A stretch of DNA of 10,074 nucleotides from JAAYHV01 sp035268985 (lineage in GTDB: Bacteria > Bacillota > Clostridia > Peptostreptococcales > Anaerovoracaceae): the NCBI GenBank assembly GCA_035268985.1, contig DATFJV010000049.1, positions 1-10,074 of the forward strand. Direction: 5' to 3'. The position numbers and the translations under genes were made by a program. Under the pieces are notes generated by a model, which saw only the letters and a program-made list of their open reading frames with translations, did no database searches and had not been told where the DNA came from. Positions 1 to 7,159 of this stretch are shown here, in pieces (position 1 is the first letter of the stretch; the number at the start of each line of letters is the position of its first letter).

Positions 1-665
1 ACGTATTTTAGAAGCAATTAAAGCGATAGTAGAATCAAATAATTCTCTCTTTGGTGCTATGAATATGTACTACAAACTTCGTGATGACAAGGGCTTTACA
101 TGCGGTCATAACCGCGTCTATCGCATTATGTGTATTAATGATATTAAATCTTCTTACAGACGTTCTTCTAGATATGTTTACAGAAAATCAACTCCGGAAG
201 AAACTGCAGATAACATTTTAAACAGAGACTTTAACGCAGACAAACCAAATCAAAAATGATACTTACCCAACTGCAACTCCATTGTTTCATGGTGACAGGG
301 GATTTCAATACACAAGGAAGGTATTCAAGCATAAACTAGAAACTTACGGAATGGTACAATCCATGTCAAGAGTATCCAGATGTATTGACAATGGACCATG
401 CGAAGGCTTTCAAGGACTATTCAAAGACATATTATTTATCCTTTATCCGAACATCAGCTCAAAGGAAGATATGATTCAAGCAATAAACGGAACACTTGAA
501 TACTATATTAATGAATATCCACAGAAACGTTACAAAGGGAAAACCTGTGAACAGATTAGAAAAGTAGCGTTGCAAGCAAAATATCCAATAGCATATCCTA
601 TTAAGCAGGCGAATCGATACAAAAGGTTTTGGGCAGAGATTGAAAAGAAGAAGCAACGCGCATAA
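1..665 (+). pseudogene. IS3-family transposase (OrfB) remnant, 5' truncated by window, internal deletion and frameshift
   Basis: The frame is open from base 2 to a TGA at 257-259, and its end (FNADKPNQK) is the stretch that precedes the first catalytic Asp (the W-x-T-D motif) in IS3-family integrases. Homology resumes at once in another frame from about 252 (KNDTYPTATPLFHGDRGF) and runs to the stop at 663-665. The second part keeps the second catalytic Asp (HGDRG) and the Glu (DNGPCEGF). The segment with the first Asp, roughly 50 codons in intact relatives, is missing, and the junction lies in an A-run at 252-256. The enzyme should therefore be inactive. The upstream part lies outside the window. 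The family is clear from the HTH-linker/DDE layout; the subgroup (IS150/IS3-like) is an inference. Confidence 0.88.
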
Positions 666-682
666 TAACAAGTAACATAACA

Positions 683-710
683 GTAACCAGCATATCAAAA
701 TGCTGGTTAC
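683..710 (+). terminator. Perfect 11-bp hairpin after the transposase remnant
   Basis: GTAACCAGCAT and ATGCTGGTTAC form a perfect 11-bp inverted repeat around a 6-nt loop, 18 bases after the transposase stop. The following sequence is T-rich but has no clean run of Ts. It may terminate IS transcription or insulate the element; the function is inferred only from position and structure. Confidence 0.55.
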
Positions 711-734
711 AATCTAAACTTTAATTTAATTATT

Positions 735-761
735 TGCCGTGTCTACTTGACAAGGGATGCA
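735..761 (+). repeat. Probable right terminal inverted repeat of the IS element
   Basis: The stretch TGCCGTGTCTACTTGACA (735-752) followed by AGGGATGCA lies where the right end of an IS3-family element is expected, and it ends in CA, the usual IS3 terminal dinucleotide. The left end lies outside the window, so the repeat cannot be paired and no target-site duplication can be shown. The exact boundary is uncertain by a few bases. Confidence 0.4.
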
Positions 762-823
762 TCAATTTCTAGTTACCCCAACATTTATTATAGAACCTTT
801 TTTCTCCCCAATATTTTTATTTT

Positions 824-851
824 TTGATTACATATTTCAACTATATATGAT
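824..851 (+). promoter_or_regulatory. Sigma-A-type promoter for the alcohol dehydrogenase
   Basis: A -35 box TTGATT (824-829) and a -10 box TATGAT (846-851) are separated by 16 bases, about 37 bases before the start codon. Transcription would begin near 858. No clear operator or riboswitch is seen between 762 and 888. Confidence 0.5.
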
Positions 852-888
852 ACAATTTTATAAGGTTTACTAGAGAAAGGGGAATAGT

Positions 889-2073
889 ATGAATAAATTT
901 AAATATTACGCACCAACGGAGATAATTTTTGGTAAAAATGTAGAAGAAAAAGTCGGAAAAGAATTAATAAAATCTGACGCAACTAAGGTACTAATACACT
1001 ATGGAAGTGGTAGCGTTATAGAAAGCGGATTAATGGATAAGGTTATAGCTTCAATTGAAGAAGCAAAAATAGAATATATAATGCTTGGAGGAGTAGTACC
1101 TAATCCTAGGCTTTCAAAGGTTTACGAAGGAATTGACATTTGTAAAGAAAAAAATGTAGACTTTATATTAGCAGTTGGAGGTGGTTCTGTATTAGACTCC
1201 GCTAAAGCTATAGCATATGGTGCTGTGTATGAAGGTGACGTTTGGGATTTTTACATTGGAAAAGCTAGAGTAAATGGTGCATTGGCCCATGGTAATATTA
1301 TAACTTTAGCTGCAACTGGAAGCGAAACTAGTGCTAGTTCAGTTATAACTAATGAAGATACTGGAGAAAAGATAGGGGTAGGTACTGATTTTGGTAGACC
1401 TGAATTTACATTAATGAATCCTGAATTAACCTATACATTGCCTAAATACCAAACAGCATGCGGTATAGTTGATATAATGATGCATACTTTTGAAAGGTAT
1501 TTTTCACCAGGCGGTCTTAATGAAATGACAGATGAAATTGCAGAAGCCGTTCTTAGAAATACTATAAAATATGGTAAAATCGCAATGGAAGATCCGTGCA
1601 ACTATGATGCTAGAAGTGAAGTATTTTGGGCTGGAAGTTTGTCCCATATAAATTTAACTGGTCTTGGAAGAATGGGAGATTGGGCATGCCACAGATTGGA
1701 ACATGAATTAAGTGGTATGTTTGACGTAGCCCATGGTGCAGGATTAGCTGCAATTTGGGGAGCTTGGGCAAGATACGTATACAAAGAAGATTCTAAAAGA
1801 TTTGTACGCATGGGAGAAAAAGTTTTTAATCTTAAATTAGATCAAATGGACGATGAAAAAGCAGTAGAAATTGTTATAAATACTGTACTTGATTATTTTA
1901 AATCAATTGAAATGCCAACAAGTACTACTGAACTATTAAATAGATCATTAACAGAAGAAGAAATAAATACTATGGCAGATATGGCCAGTAAAAATGGTAG
2001 TAAAAATCTTGGTGGTTTTAAAGTACTTGAAAGGGAAGACATGATAAATATTTTTAAAATGTCAATTAGTTAA
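889..2073 (+). CDS. Iron-containing alcohol dehydrogenase (NAD(P)H-dependent butanol dehydrogenase type)
   Basis: This is a 394-residue group III (iron-dependent) alcohol dehydrogenase, close to the usual 385-400. It resembles clostridial butanol dehydrogenases and should reduce aldehydes to alcohols in the cytoplasm with NADH or NADPH. Visible motifs are the nucleotide-binding GGGS (residues 97-100, followed by VLDSAK), the ATGSE turn (143-147), and the full set of metal ligands: Asp195 and His199 in GIVDIMMH, His268 in CHRLEH, and His282 in DVAHGAGL. The start ATG follows AAAGGGG at about 876-882. The gene has its own promoter and a hairpin after its stop, so it is probably monocistronic. 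Substrate preference (butanal, ethanal or other) cannot be read from the sequence. It lies just downstream of the IS remnant. Confidence 0.9.
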   Translation: MNKFKYYAPTEIIFGKNVEEKVGKELIKSDATKVLIHYGSGSVIESGLMDKVIASIEEAKIEYIMLGGVVPNPRLSKVYEGIDICKEKNVDFILAVGGGSVLDSAKAIAYGAVYEGDVWDFYIGKARVNGALAHGNIITLAATGSETSASSVITNEDTGEKIGVGTDFGRPEFTLMNPELTYTLPKYQTACGIVDIMMHTFERYFSPGGLNEMTDEIAEAVLRNTIKYGKIAMEDPCNYDARSEVFWAGSLSHINLTGLGRMGDWACHRLEHELSGMFDVAHGAGLAAIWGAWARYVYKEDSKRFVRMGEKVFNLKLDQMDDEKAVEIVINTVLDYFKSIEMPTSTTELLNRSLTEEEINTMADMASKNGSKNLGGFKVLEREDMINIFKMSIS

Positions 2074-2082
2074 TAATTAAAA

Positions 2083-2115
2083 AGGACTGAGTTCTGTTTA
2101 ATAGAATTCAGTCCT
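2083..2115. terminator. Bidirectional hairpin terminator between the alcohol dehydrogenase and the sel operon
   Basis: AGGACTGAGTTCT and AGAATTCAGTCCT form a 13-bp stem (one G-T position) with a 7-nt loop. On the minus strand the stem is followed by CCTTTTTAATTATT, a good terminator tail, and it begins 8 bases after the stop of the small selenoprotein gene. It should therefore end the sel operon. On the plus strand the tail (CTATTTGATT) is weaker but the hairpin lies 9 bases after the dehydrogenase stop, so it may serve both convergent units. Confidence 0.8.
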
Positions 2116-2123
2116 CTATTTGA

Positions 2124-2450
2124 TTATCTACAACTACTTCTTAGGCCTCCTTCAACTCCAACACCATCTACAAATAGAGTAGTGCTCCAGAAGAACTTAC
2201 TTAGATTAAATGTTATTGTATCATCATATGCATAAATCTTTCTATCTAAATATACTTTGCCCAGTTCTGATTCTACCACTTTAAATCCTTGGCCTTTTAA
2301 GAAGGACTCTTCATCTTTGCTTGCAAACCTTGCAAGAACATTTGCTACAGGGCCCCCTCAGCCATTGGATGTGGCAGCAGTAACCACAATATGTTGAATT
2401 TCTTTTTCAATCATATAATCTTTTACATTTTGGTTTAATTTTACGTTCAT
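2124..2450 (-). CDS. Small selenoprotein with in-frame UGA (Sec) at codon 31; possibly HesB/IscA-like
   Basis: Reading through one TGA (2360-2358) as selenocysteine gives a 108-residue protein, stop TAA at 2126-2124. The start ATG at 2450 has an excellent AGGAGG site 7 bases upstream. Sec31 lies in ATSNG-U-GGPVANV, a Gly-rich turn after a beta-like stretch (HIVVTA); the only Cys is residue 107 near the C terminus. Reasons to read TGA as Sec and not as a nonsense mutation: the frame is intact on both sides, a 17-nt hairpin with a GGU loop follows the UGA, and the gene sits directly after selB in the Sec operon. The pattern (a start resembling 'I-x-L-T' , a KVYLD strand, ITFNLSKF, then LFVDG near the end) recalls small HesB/IscA-like Fe-S proteins, some of which are known selenoproteins. 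That assignment is tentative, and the usual C-terminal Cys-Gly-Cys of IscA is absent. Its function is unknown. Confidence 0.8.
2320..2336 (-). promoter_or_regulatory. Candidate SECIS hairpin of the small selenoprotein gene
   Basis: On the minus strand CTTGCAA-GGT-TTGCAAG is a perfect 7-bp stem with a GGU loop, starting 22 nt after the UGA. It resembles the minimal upper stem-loop of the E. coli fdhF SECIS, whose loop also shows GGU, although the spacing there is about 11 nt. SelB would bind this hairpin to direct Sec insertion. The fold is seen by eye only. Confidence 0.55.
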
Positions 2451-2479
2451 AATACTACCTCCTCGCTTTTATTGTATTA

Positions 2480-2507
2480 ATTATATATATATATACATGA
2501 TTTGTAA
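2480..2507 (-). promoter_or_regulatory. Candidate internal promoter for the small selenoprotein gene
   Basis: On the minus strand TTACAA (2507-2502) and TATAAT (2485-2480) are spaced by 16 bases and precede the gene start by 30 bases, within the 66-base gap after selB. The gap also holds a short TA-dinucleotide run, which makes chance TATAAT matches easier. The gene could also be read from the sel operon promoter, because no terminator separates it from selB. Confidence 0.35.
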
Positions 2508-2516
2508 GTGACTTTA

Positions 2517-4328
2517 TCACATATTTATAAATCTTAAATCTTCAACTTTATAAGTTATGCCCTTTGAATCCATATAGTCCAAAATTAATAGGGCACTTTT
2601 TCTAGATGTATTTAATTTATCTCTGAATTCTGATAAACTAATACCACTTTTATGAGATTTTATTATTTCTAGAGATTTATTATAGTTTTCTTTATGAATG
2701 TAATAATTATCTGCTAAAATTATCAATTCTCCAGTATTAACAAGATATTTTATTAAAACATCACTATTATTCGGCAAATCTAATTGATTTAATTTTGCTA
2801 TTGTAAAACCTTGATCTTTAAAAACAGTTAATATTTGGCTAATTAGTATTTTATCTTTTTCCGTTAAATTAATCTCATGATTTTTTAAACATATAATTCC
2901 GTTTTTATTAATTACAGTTTCATTTTTAACTAATTTGTCTAATATTGCCAAAGAAAATTCCTTATTCATGTCAAGCTTATTAATGAATTCGTCTTTTTTC
3001 ATTCCTAATTCTGATTTATTTTTATCATAAAATTCTGTTAGAATCGATTTGCTATATTCGATATAATTTAAAAATCTATCTTTATCTACAACATATTCAT
3101 TAATTAGGCTTACAACTCTGTCATCATCTGTTATTTGTTTAGGGTATCTATTTTTGCCATATTTAATTTTGGCATATAAGTAATCTTTATAATTGCTGTC
3201 TAACAGTTTGAAATATTCATTGTTATATTCTTTTAATTTTTTTAATTTTTTAGGATTTTCATTTAGTATTATACCAAAACCAAAGGTTTCCAGTGGGGAA
3301 TAAAACCTTATTATAAACCGATCGTCTCTTTTAACTGCAATTTGCTCTTCCAATCTCAATTGGGCATAACAAGATTCGCCTTTATTAATTGCTTCACTAC
3401 CATAAATAATTACTTTTGCCAAAAGTTCCTTAGCTCCAATATATAAATGAACTCGATCGTTATTTTTCAATTTTCTTTTAGTATTTTGAAATAATTCGAG
3501 GCTAACATCTAATAACATAGTATTTTCAAGAGAATTCTTAGTAGCTATAACATCTCCTCGAAGTATTTTATCTTTTTCTATATTCGAAATATTAATAGCT
3601 ATTCTTTGTCCAATATATGCATAATTAGTTTGCCAATTATGGACTTGCAAGCCTCTTACTTTGCACGGTAAAAGGGAAGGGTATATTGTCATATCCTCTT
3701 TTAAGGATATTTTGCCGCTTATGGCAGTTCCTGTAACAACTGTCCCGAAGCCTTTAATTGTAAATATCCTGTCTATGGGCATTCTAAAACTATTATCATA
3801 TATTTCCCTATCATTCAAGTTGTTAGCTATTTTGATTAAACTACTTTTAAGCCATTGAATATTTTCTTTTTTTTCAACGGAAGTGGTAATAATCTCTGCA
3901 TTTTCAAGAAAGCTTCCTGATACAAGGTCCATAATTTCTAATTTTACAAGTTCAATGGTTTCTTTATCAACTAAATCTGATTTTGTTATGGCTATAACTC
4001 CTGACTTAATGCCCAACCCTTTTATTATATTAAAATGCTCTATGGTTTGCGGCATAACGCTTTCATCGGCAGCAATTACAAGCAGGACTATATCTATACC
4101 ACCTATGCCAGATAGCATGTTTTTAATGAATTTTTCGTGACCAGGAACGTCTATTATACCTATATCCAAATTCTTATCATTTTCCAAATTAGCAAAACCT
4201 AAATCTATGGTTATACCGCGCTGTTTTTCTTCGGAAAGTCTGTCGGTATCTGTTCCTGTTAATGCTTCTATTAATTTAGTTTTACCATGGTCAACATGGC
4301 CTGAAGTACCTATAATAACATTATTCAT
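2517..4328 (-). CDS. selB: Selenocysteine-specific elongation factor SelB
   Basis: SelB is a GTPase that carries Sec-tRNA-Sec to the ribosome at UGA codons next to a SECIS hairpin, replacing EF-Tu for this tRNA. The 603-residue length is typical (E. coli about 614). The N-terminal EF-Tu-like part shows GHVDHGKT (residues 10-17), the switch I segment RGITIDLGF with Thr40, DVPGHE (60-65) and TKSD (115-118). Two beta-barrel domains follow to about residue 340. The Lys/Asn/Ile-rich C-terminal part should form the winged helices that hold the SECIS RNA. The ATG at 4328 overlaps the end of selA by 8 bases, with AAAGG upstream inside selA, so translational coupling is likely. The stop is TGA followed directly by in-frame TAA (2516-2514). 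Confidence 0.97.
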   Translation of the reverse strand: MNNVIIGTSGHVDHGKTKLIEALTGTDTDRLSEEKQRGITIDLGFANLENDKNLDIGIIDVPGHEKFIKNMLSGIGGIDIVLLVIAADESVMPQTIEHFNIIKGLGIKSGVIAITKSDLVDKETIELVKLEIMDLVSGSFLENAEIITTSVEKKENIQWLKSSLIKIANNLNDREIYDNSFRMPIDRIFTIKGFGTVVTGTAISGKISLKEDMTIYPSLLPCKVRGLQVHNWQTNYAYIGQRIAINISNIEKDKILRGDVIATKNSLENTMLLDVSLELFQNTKRKLKNNDRVHLYIGAKELLAKVIIYGSEAINKGESCYAQLRLEEQIAVKRDDRFIIRFYSPLETFGFGIILNENPKKLKKLKEYNNEYFKLLDSNYKDYLYAKIKYGKNRYPKQITDDDRVVSLINEYVVDKDRFLNYIEYSKSILTEFYDKNKSELGMKKDEFINKLDMNKEFSLAILDKLVKNETVINKNGIICLKNHEINLTEKDKILISQILTVFKDQGFTIAKLNQLDLPNNSDVLIKYLVNTGELIILADNYYIHKENYNKSLEIIKSHKSGISLSEFRDKLNTSRKSALLILDYMDSKGITYKVEDLRFINM

Positions 4329-5697
4329 TTTCTATACCTTTAAAAAAATTTGAAATATCCAAAACATCTTCATCACTAATAGTTCTTAATGATACAATTA
4401 ATTTATCCTTATTTAATCTAGCTATAATAGGAGGGGAGTTTTTTCTCATCATTCGCTCTAATTTTACTATACTATATTTTTCATGAGATATTGAAACCCC
4501 ATAACCATCTAAATAAGTTGTAGGTGCAGCACCTCCACCAATCTGATCCTTTATTGGAACGATTTCAGATACACAATTAGGCAAATATTCATTCAAAAGA
4601 TTAGCTCTTTTAAAAAGAGACTTTTTATCCGCTGTAACCATCTTTAGTGTGGGAATAGTATTTAATGCATAATCCTTATCTAAATATGGCATCAAAGTTA
4701 CCTCAAGAGCAGAAAGTGTCATCTTATCTACCCTTAAAACCCTCGCTAGCGGGTGTTTCTTGAACATATCGATATATTTAGCATTGCCTACAATAATCCC
4801 GCACTGTGGTCCTCCTAGAAGCTTATCACCACTAAACAATGCTATATCTATCCCTGTTTTGAGAGAACCGATTAGAGATGGTTCATGTATTCCATATTCA
4901 TTAAGATCATATATTAAACCACTACCTAAATCATAAATTACAGGTAAGTTTTCTTCTTGACCAAGCTTAACTAAATCATTTAGATTAACGTCTTCCGTGA
5001 AACCAACAATTTCATAATTACTAGTATGCACCTTAAGAAGGGCAGCTGTGTTTTCATTTATGGCATATTTATAGTCGCTCAATTTTGTTTTATTTGTGGT
5101 GCCAACTTCAATTAAAGTTGCTCCACTTTGATTCATAATATCAGGAATTCTAAATGAACCTCCTATTTCTACCAATTCACCTCTAGAAACTATTACCTCT
5201 TTAGAATATCCTAAAGCAGAGAGGGTGAGCATAGTTGCAGCAGCGTTGTTATTTACCACTATGGCAGCTTCAGCTCCAGTTACTTTCTTTAAAACCTTTT
5301 CTATGTGATCATGTCTTAAACCTCTTTTACCTTTTCCAATATCATATTCAAGATTGGTATAGTTAGTAGCTGCGTTAAATGCAGATTTAGCAGCATCAAA
5401 GGATAACATTGATCTTCCTAAATTGGTATGTATTACTGTACCTGTACCATTTATTAACCGTTTTATATTTTTTTCTTTATTTGAATTAAGCTTATTAACA
5501 ATTTCATCTAGTAAATCTTTATAAACAAACATAGAATCATTTGAAATAATATCATTCCTTATTTTATCAATACTTTCTCTTATCACATCTACAATTATTG
5601 ACCTTGGCATTTCATCTAAATATGATTCAAGGCATTGCTCTTGCAACACCTCGTCTATTTTAGGTAAAGTCCTAAGTAATTCATTTTTGCTTTTCAT
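4321..5697 (-). CDS. selA: L-seryl-tRNA(Sec) selenium transferase SelA
   Basis: SelA is a PLP enzyme that converts Ser-tRNA-Sec to Sec-tRNA-Sec with selenophosphate, acting as a large ring in the cytoplasm of bacteria. With the ATG at 5697 it has 458 residues, close to the E. coli enzyme (463). The PLP lysine is Lys292 in SGDKLLGGPQ; other family marks are INGTGTVIHTNLGR (82-95) and VVNNNAAA (147-154). An upstream in-frame TTG at 5709 would add four residues, but it would consume the GGGGG ribosome binding site (5707-5703), which sits 5 bases before the ATG, so the ATG is preferred. The gene begins 21 bases after the encoded 3' end of tRNA-Sec and overlaps selB by 8 bases. Confidence 0.97.
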   Translation of the reverse strand: MKSKNELLRTLPKIDEVLQEQCLESYLDEMPRSIIVDVIRESIDKIRNDIISNDSMFVYKDLLDEIVNKLNSNKEKNIKRLINGTGTVIHTNLGRSMLSFDAAKSAFNAATNYTNLEYDIGKGKRGLRHDHIEKVLKKVTGAEAAIVVNNNAAATMLTLSALGYSKEVIVSRGELVEIGGSFRIPDIMNQSGATLIEVGTTNKTKLSDYKYAINENTAALLKVHTSNYEIVGFTEDVNLNDLVKLGQEENLPVIYDLGSGLIYDLNEYGIHEPSLIGSLKTGIDIALFSGDKLLGGPQCGIIVGNAKYIDMFKKHPLARVLRVDKMTLSALEVTLMPYLDKDYALNTIPTLKMVTADKKSLFKRANLLNEYLPNCVSEIVPIKDQIGGGAAPTTYLDGYGVSISHEKYSIVKLERMMRKNSPPIIARLNKDKLIVSLRTISDEDVLDISNFFKGIENE

Positions 5698-5718
5698 ATA
5701 AACCCCCAATTAATTAAA

Positions 5719-5815
5719 TGGCGAGAGCATGTGGGAATTGAACCCACCTAGGAAGCTCTTAACTCCCCATGCCAGTTTTGAAGACTGGAGGGCACACCAG
5801 CACCCATCTGCTCCC
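5719..5815 (-). tRNA. selC: tRNA-Sec (anticodon TCA), CCA encoded
   Basis: The minus strand folds as a bacterial tRNA-Sec of 97 nt. The anticodon stem CCAGT/ACTGG holds the loop CTTCAAA with anticodon TCA (complement of 5779-5781). The D stem has 6 bp (GGGTGC/GTGCCC with two wobbles), the variable arm is long (GGGAGTT/AGCTTCC around AAG), and the T arm is GTGGG-TTCAATT-CCCAC. The acceptor GGGAGCAG/ATGCTCTC gives 7 pairs plus a G-A opposition at the eighth position, where the typical 8+5 form has a pair. The discriminator is G and CCA is encoded (5721-5719). It lies 3 bases after the selD stop and 21 before selA, so it must be cut out of the operon transcript. Confidence 0.96.
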
Positions 5816-5818
5816 AAA

Positions 5819-6856
5819 TTAATAAATGTTTATTGCTTTATCGTTTTTTTCTTTAACTTGTCCAACTATTTCAGCGTATTCCACAGAATCCTTTAAGTTC
5901 TTTTGTAACTCCAATGCGTTTTTTTCTGGAAGTGATATTAACAAGCCGCCTGAGGTTTCAGGATTAAATAGTACGTTTATCAAATTTTCAGAAACAGTAG
6001 GGGATATGGAAATATCTTCTCCCACATATTTAATGTTTCTAAAAGTTCCTCCTGGCAAATTTTCTTTTACTGCTGCATCTAAAACTCCGTTTAATAGAGG
6101 TACCTCTTTGGAGAATATCTCTATGGATTTGTTACTTCCACTGGCCATTTCATATGAATGGCCAAGCAGTCCAAACCCAGTTATATCAGTGCAACTGTTA
6201 ACCTTGTATTTTTTCATAACATCATAGGCATATTTGTTAAGCATTCTCATAAACTTAATGGCATTTTCCATATATTTAAACTCAACTTTGCCAGCTTTAT
6301 ATGCGTTATTAATTATACCGTTACCCAAGGGTTTAGTTAGAATAAGCAAGTCGCCTTCTTTAGCTGCATCGTTTCTAAGTACTTTATTTATATCTGTTAT
6401 ACCAGTAACACTTAATCCATATTTTGGCTCATCATCATTTAAAGTATGGCCTCCAGCTATTACAGCATTGGCCTCATTTACTTTACTGTATCCACCTTCA
6501 AGTATATTTTTAACGTACTGAAGTTCCATATTCTTTGGATACGCCAAAATGTTCATACAAAGATTAGGCTCAGCTCCCATGGCATATACATCACTTAGGG
6601 AATTACATGCAGCTATTTCTCCAAATATGAATGGATCATCCACCATTGGAGGGAATACGTCTACAGTTTGAACCATAACTTTATTTTCATCTATTTTATA
6701 TACTGCGGCATCATCACTATTACCATAACCAACCAATAGGTTAGGGTCATAACCTTTAGGAATACCGCATAACAAATCTGATAGAACCCCCGGTCCTACT
6801 TTTGCTGCTCAGCCGCCGCTTGTAGTTAATTTTGTTAATTTCATTTCTTCACTCAT
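5819..6856 (-). CDS. selD: Selenide, water dikinase SelD, itself a selenoprotein (Sec16)
   Basis: SelD makes selenophosphate from selenide and ATP, the selenium donor for SelA. A TGA at 6811-6809 is read as Sec16, giving 345 residues (E. coli 347). Without readthrough the frame would seem to start near 6775 and lose the active site. The Sec stands exactly where the catalytic Cys17 of E. coli SelD is (TSGG-U-AAK), next to Lys19, the other essential residue. Metal/ATP-binding Asps are visible in GNSDDAAVY (49-50), QTVDVFPP (66) and NSLSDVYAMG (89). The ATG at 6856 has a GGAGGT site 6 bases upstream. selD leads the operon and ends 3 bases before tRNA-Sec. Sec-containing SelD is known in other bacteria, which makes this reading secure. 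Confidence 0.96.
6782..6798 (-). promoter_or_regulatory. Candidate SECIS hairpin within selD
   Basis: On the minus strand TAGGACC-GGG-GGTTCTA forms a 7-bp stem (one G-U) with a GGG loop, beginning 11 nt after the UGA. Size and spacing match the minimal upper SECIS stem-loop of E. coli fdhF (17 nt, about 11 nt from UGA), although the loop lacks the GGU seen there. It was found by eye. Confidence 0.55.
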
Positions 6857-6882
6857 AATTACCTCCGTAAATATCTACCCAT

Positions 6883-6888
6883 ATTATA
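6883..6888 (-). promoter_or_regulatory. Likely -10 box of the sel operon promoter
   Basis: TATAAT stands on the minus strand 26 bases before the selD start, in GATATAATATGG. No convincing -35 box is seen 16-18 bases further upstream. It lies in the 134-base divergent region shared with the DUF896-iscS promoter. Confidence 0.4.
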
Positions 6889-6929
6889 TCTTATTTAAAC
6901 GTAAAATAATATAGATTTTGTGAAAGATG

Positions 6930-6957
6930 TTGAAAAATAGCGGATATTGTGTATAAT
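6930..6957 (+). promoter_or_regulatory. Sigma-A promoter of the DUF896-iscS-iscU-mnmA operon
   Basis: TTGAAA (6930-6935) and a consensus TATAAT (6952-6957) are spaced by 16 bases, about 33 bases before the DUF896 start. Transcription would start near 6964. No repressor operator or regulator gene (such as iscR) is visible here. Confidence 0.65.
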
Positions 6958-6990
6958 GAATTTGGTAAATTATGTTTAAAAGGAGTAAAA

Positions 6991-7158
6991 ATGGACGATA
7001 ATAAAATAAAAAGAATAAATGAATTAGCTAAGAAAAAGAAAGAAACAGGTCTTACCGAATGTGAACTCAGGGAGCAAGCAGTGCTAAGAGAAGAGTATTT
7101 ATTAAGCATTAGAAAAAATTTAAAAGATCAGCTTGATAACATTGAAATAGTGGATTAA
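6991..7158 (+). CDS. DUF896 (YnzC/UPF0291) family small cytoplasmic protein
   Basis: A 55-residue, highly charged protein of the DUF896 family (relatives include B. subtilis YnzC), recognised by INELAKKKKETGLTECE followed by the E-x-x-L-R-x-x-Y/L-L segment. It should form a short alpha-helical hairpin; its molecular role is not established. An upstream in-frame start at 6949 is unlikely, because it lies inside the promoter; the ATG at 6991 has AAAGGAG 5 bases upstream. Its stop is one base before iscS, so the two are probably translated together. No signal peptide or membrane segment is seen. Confidence 0.88.
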   Translation: MDDNKIKRINELAKKKKETGLTECELREQAVLREEYLLSIRKNLKDQLDNIEIVD

Positions 7159-7159
7159 T

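Noticed and set aside
257..259. In-frame TGA in the transposase as a further selenocysteine codon
   Set aside because: The frame after this TGA meets another TGA about 36 bases later, and the transposase homology continues in a different frame, so this is a deletion with frameshift.
2481..2495. TA-dinucleotide run as a regulatory or phase-variable repeat
   Set aside because: It is short and lies in very A+T-rich DNA; it may simply supply the -10 box of a promoter.
3661..4140. Two plus-strand open frames opposite selB
   Set aside because: They are antisense to the conserved SelB GTPase and barrel region, lack ribosome binding sites, and show no recognisable motifs.
5826..6521. Overlapping plus-strand open frames opposite selD
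   Set aside because: They lie antisense to conserved SelD sequence in several frames with no start signals; they are shadows of the real gene.
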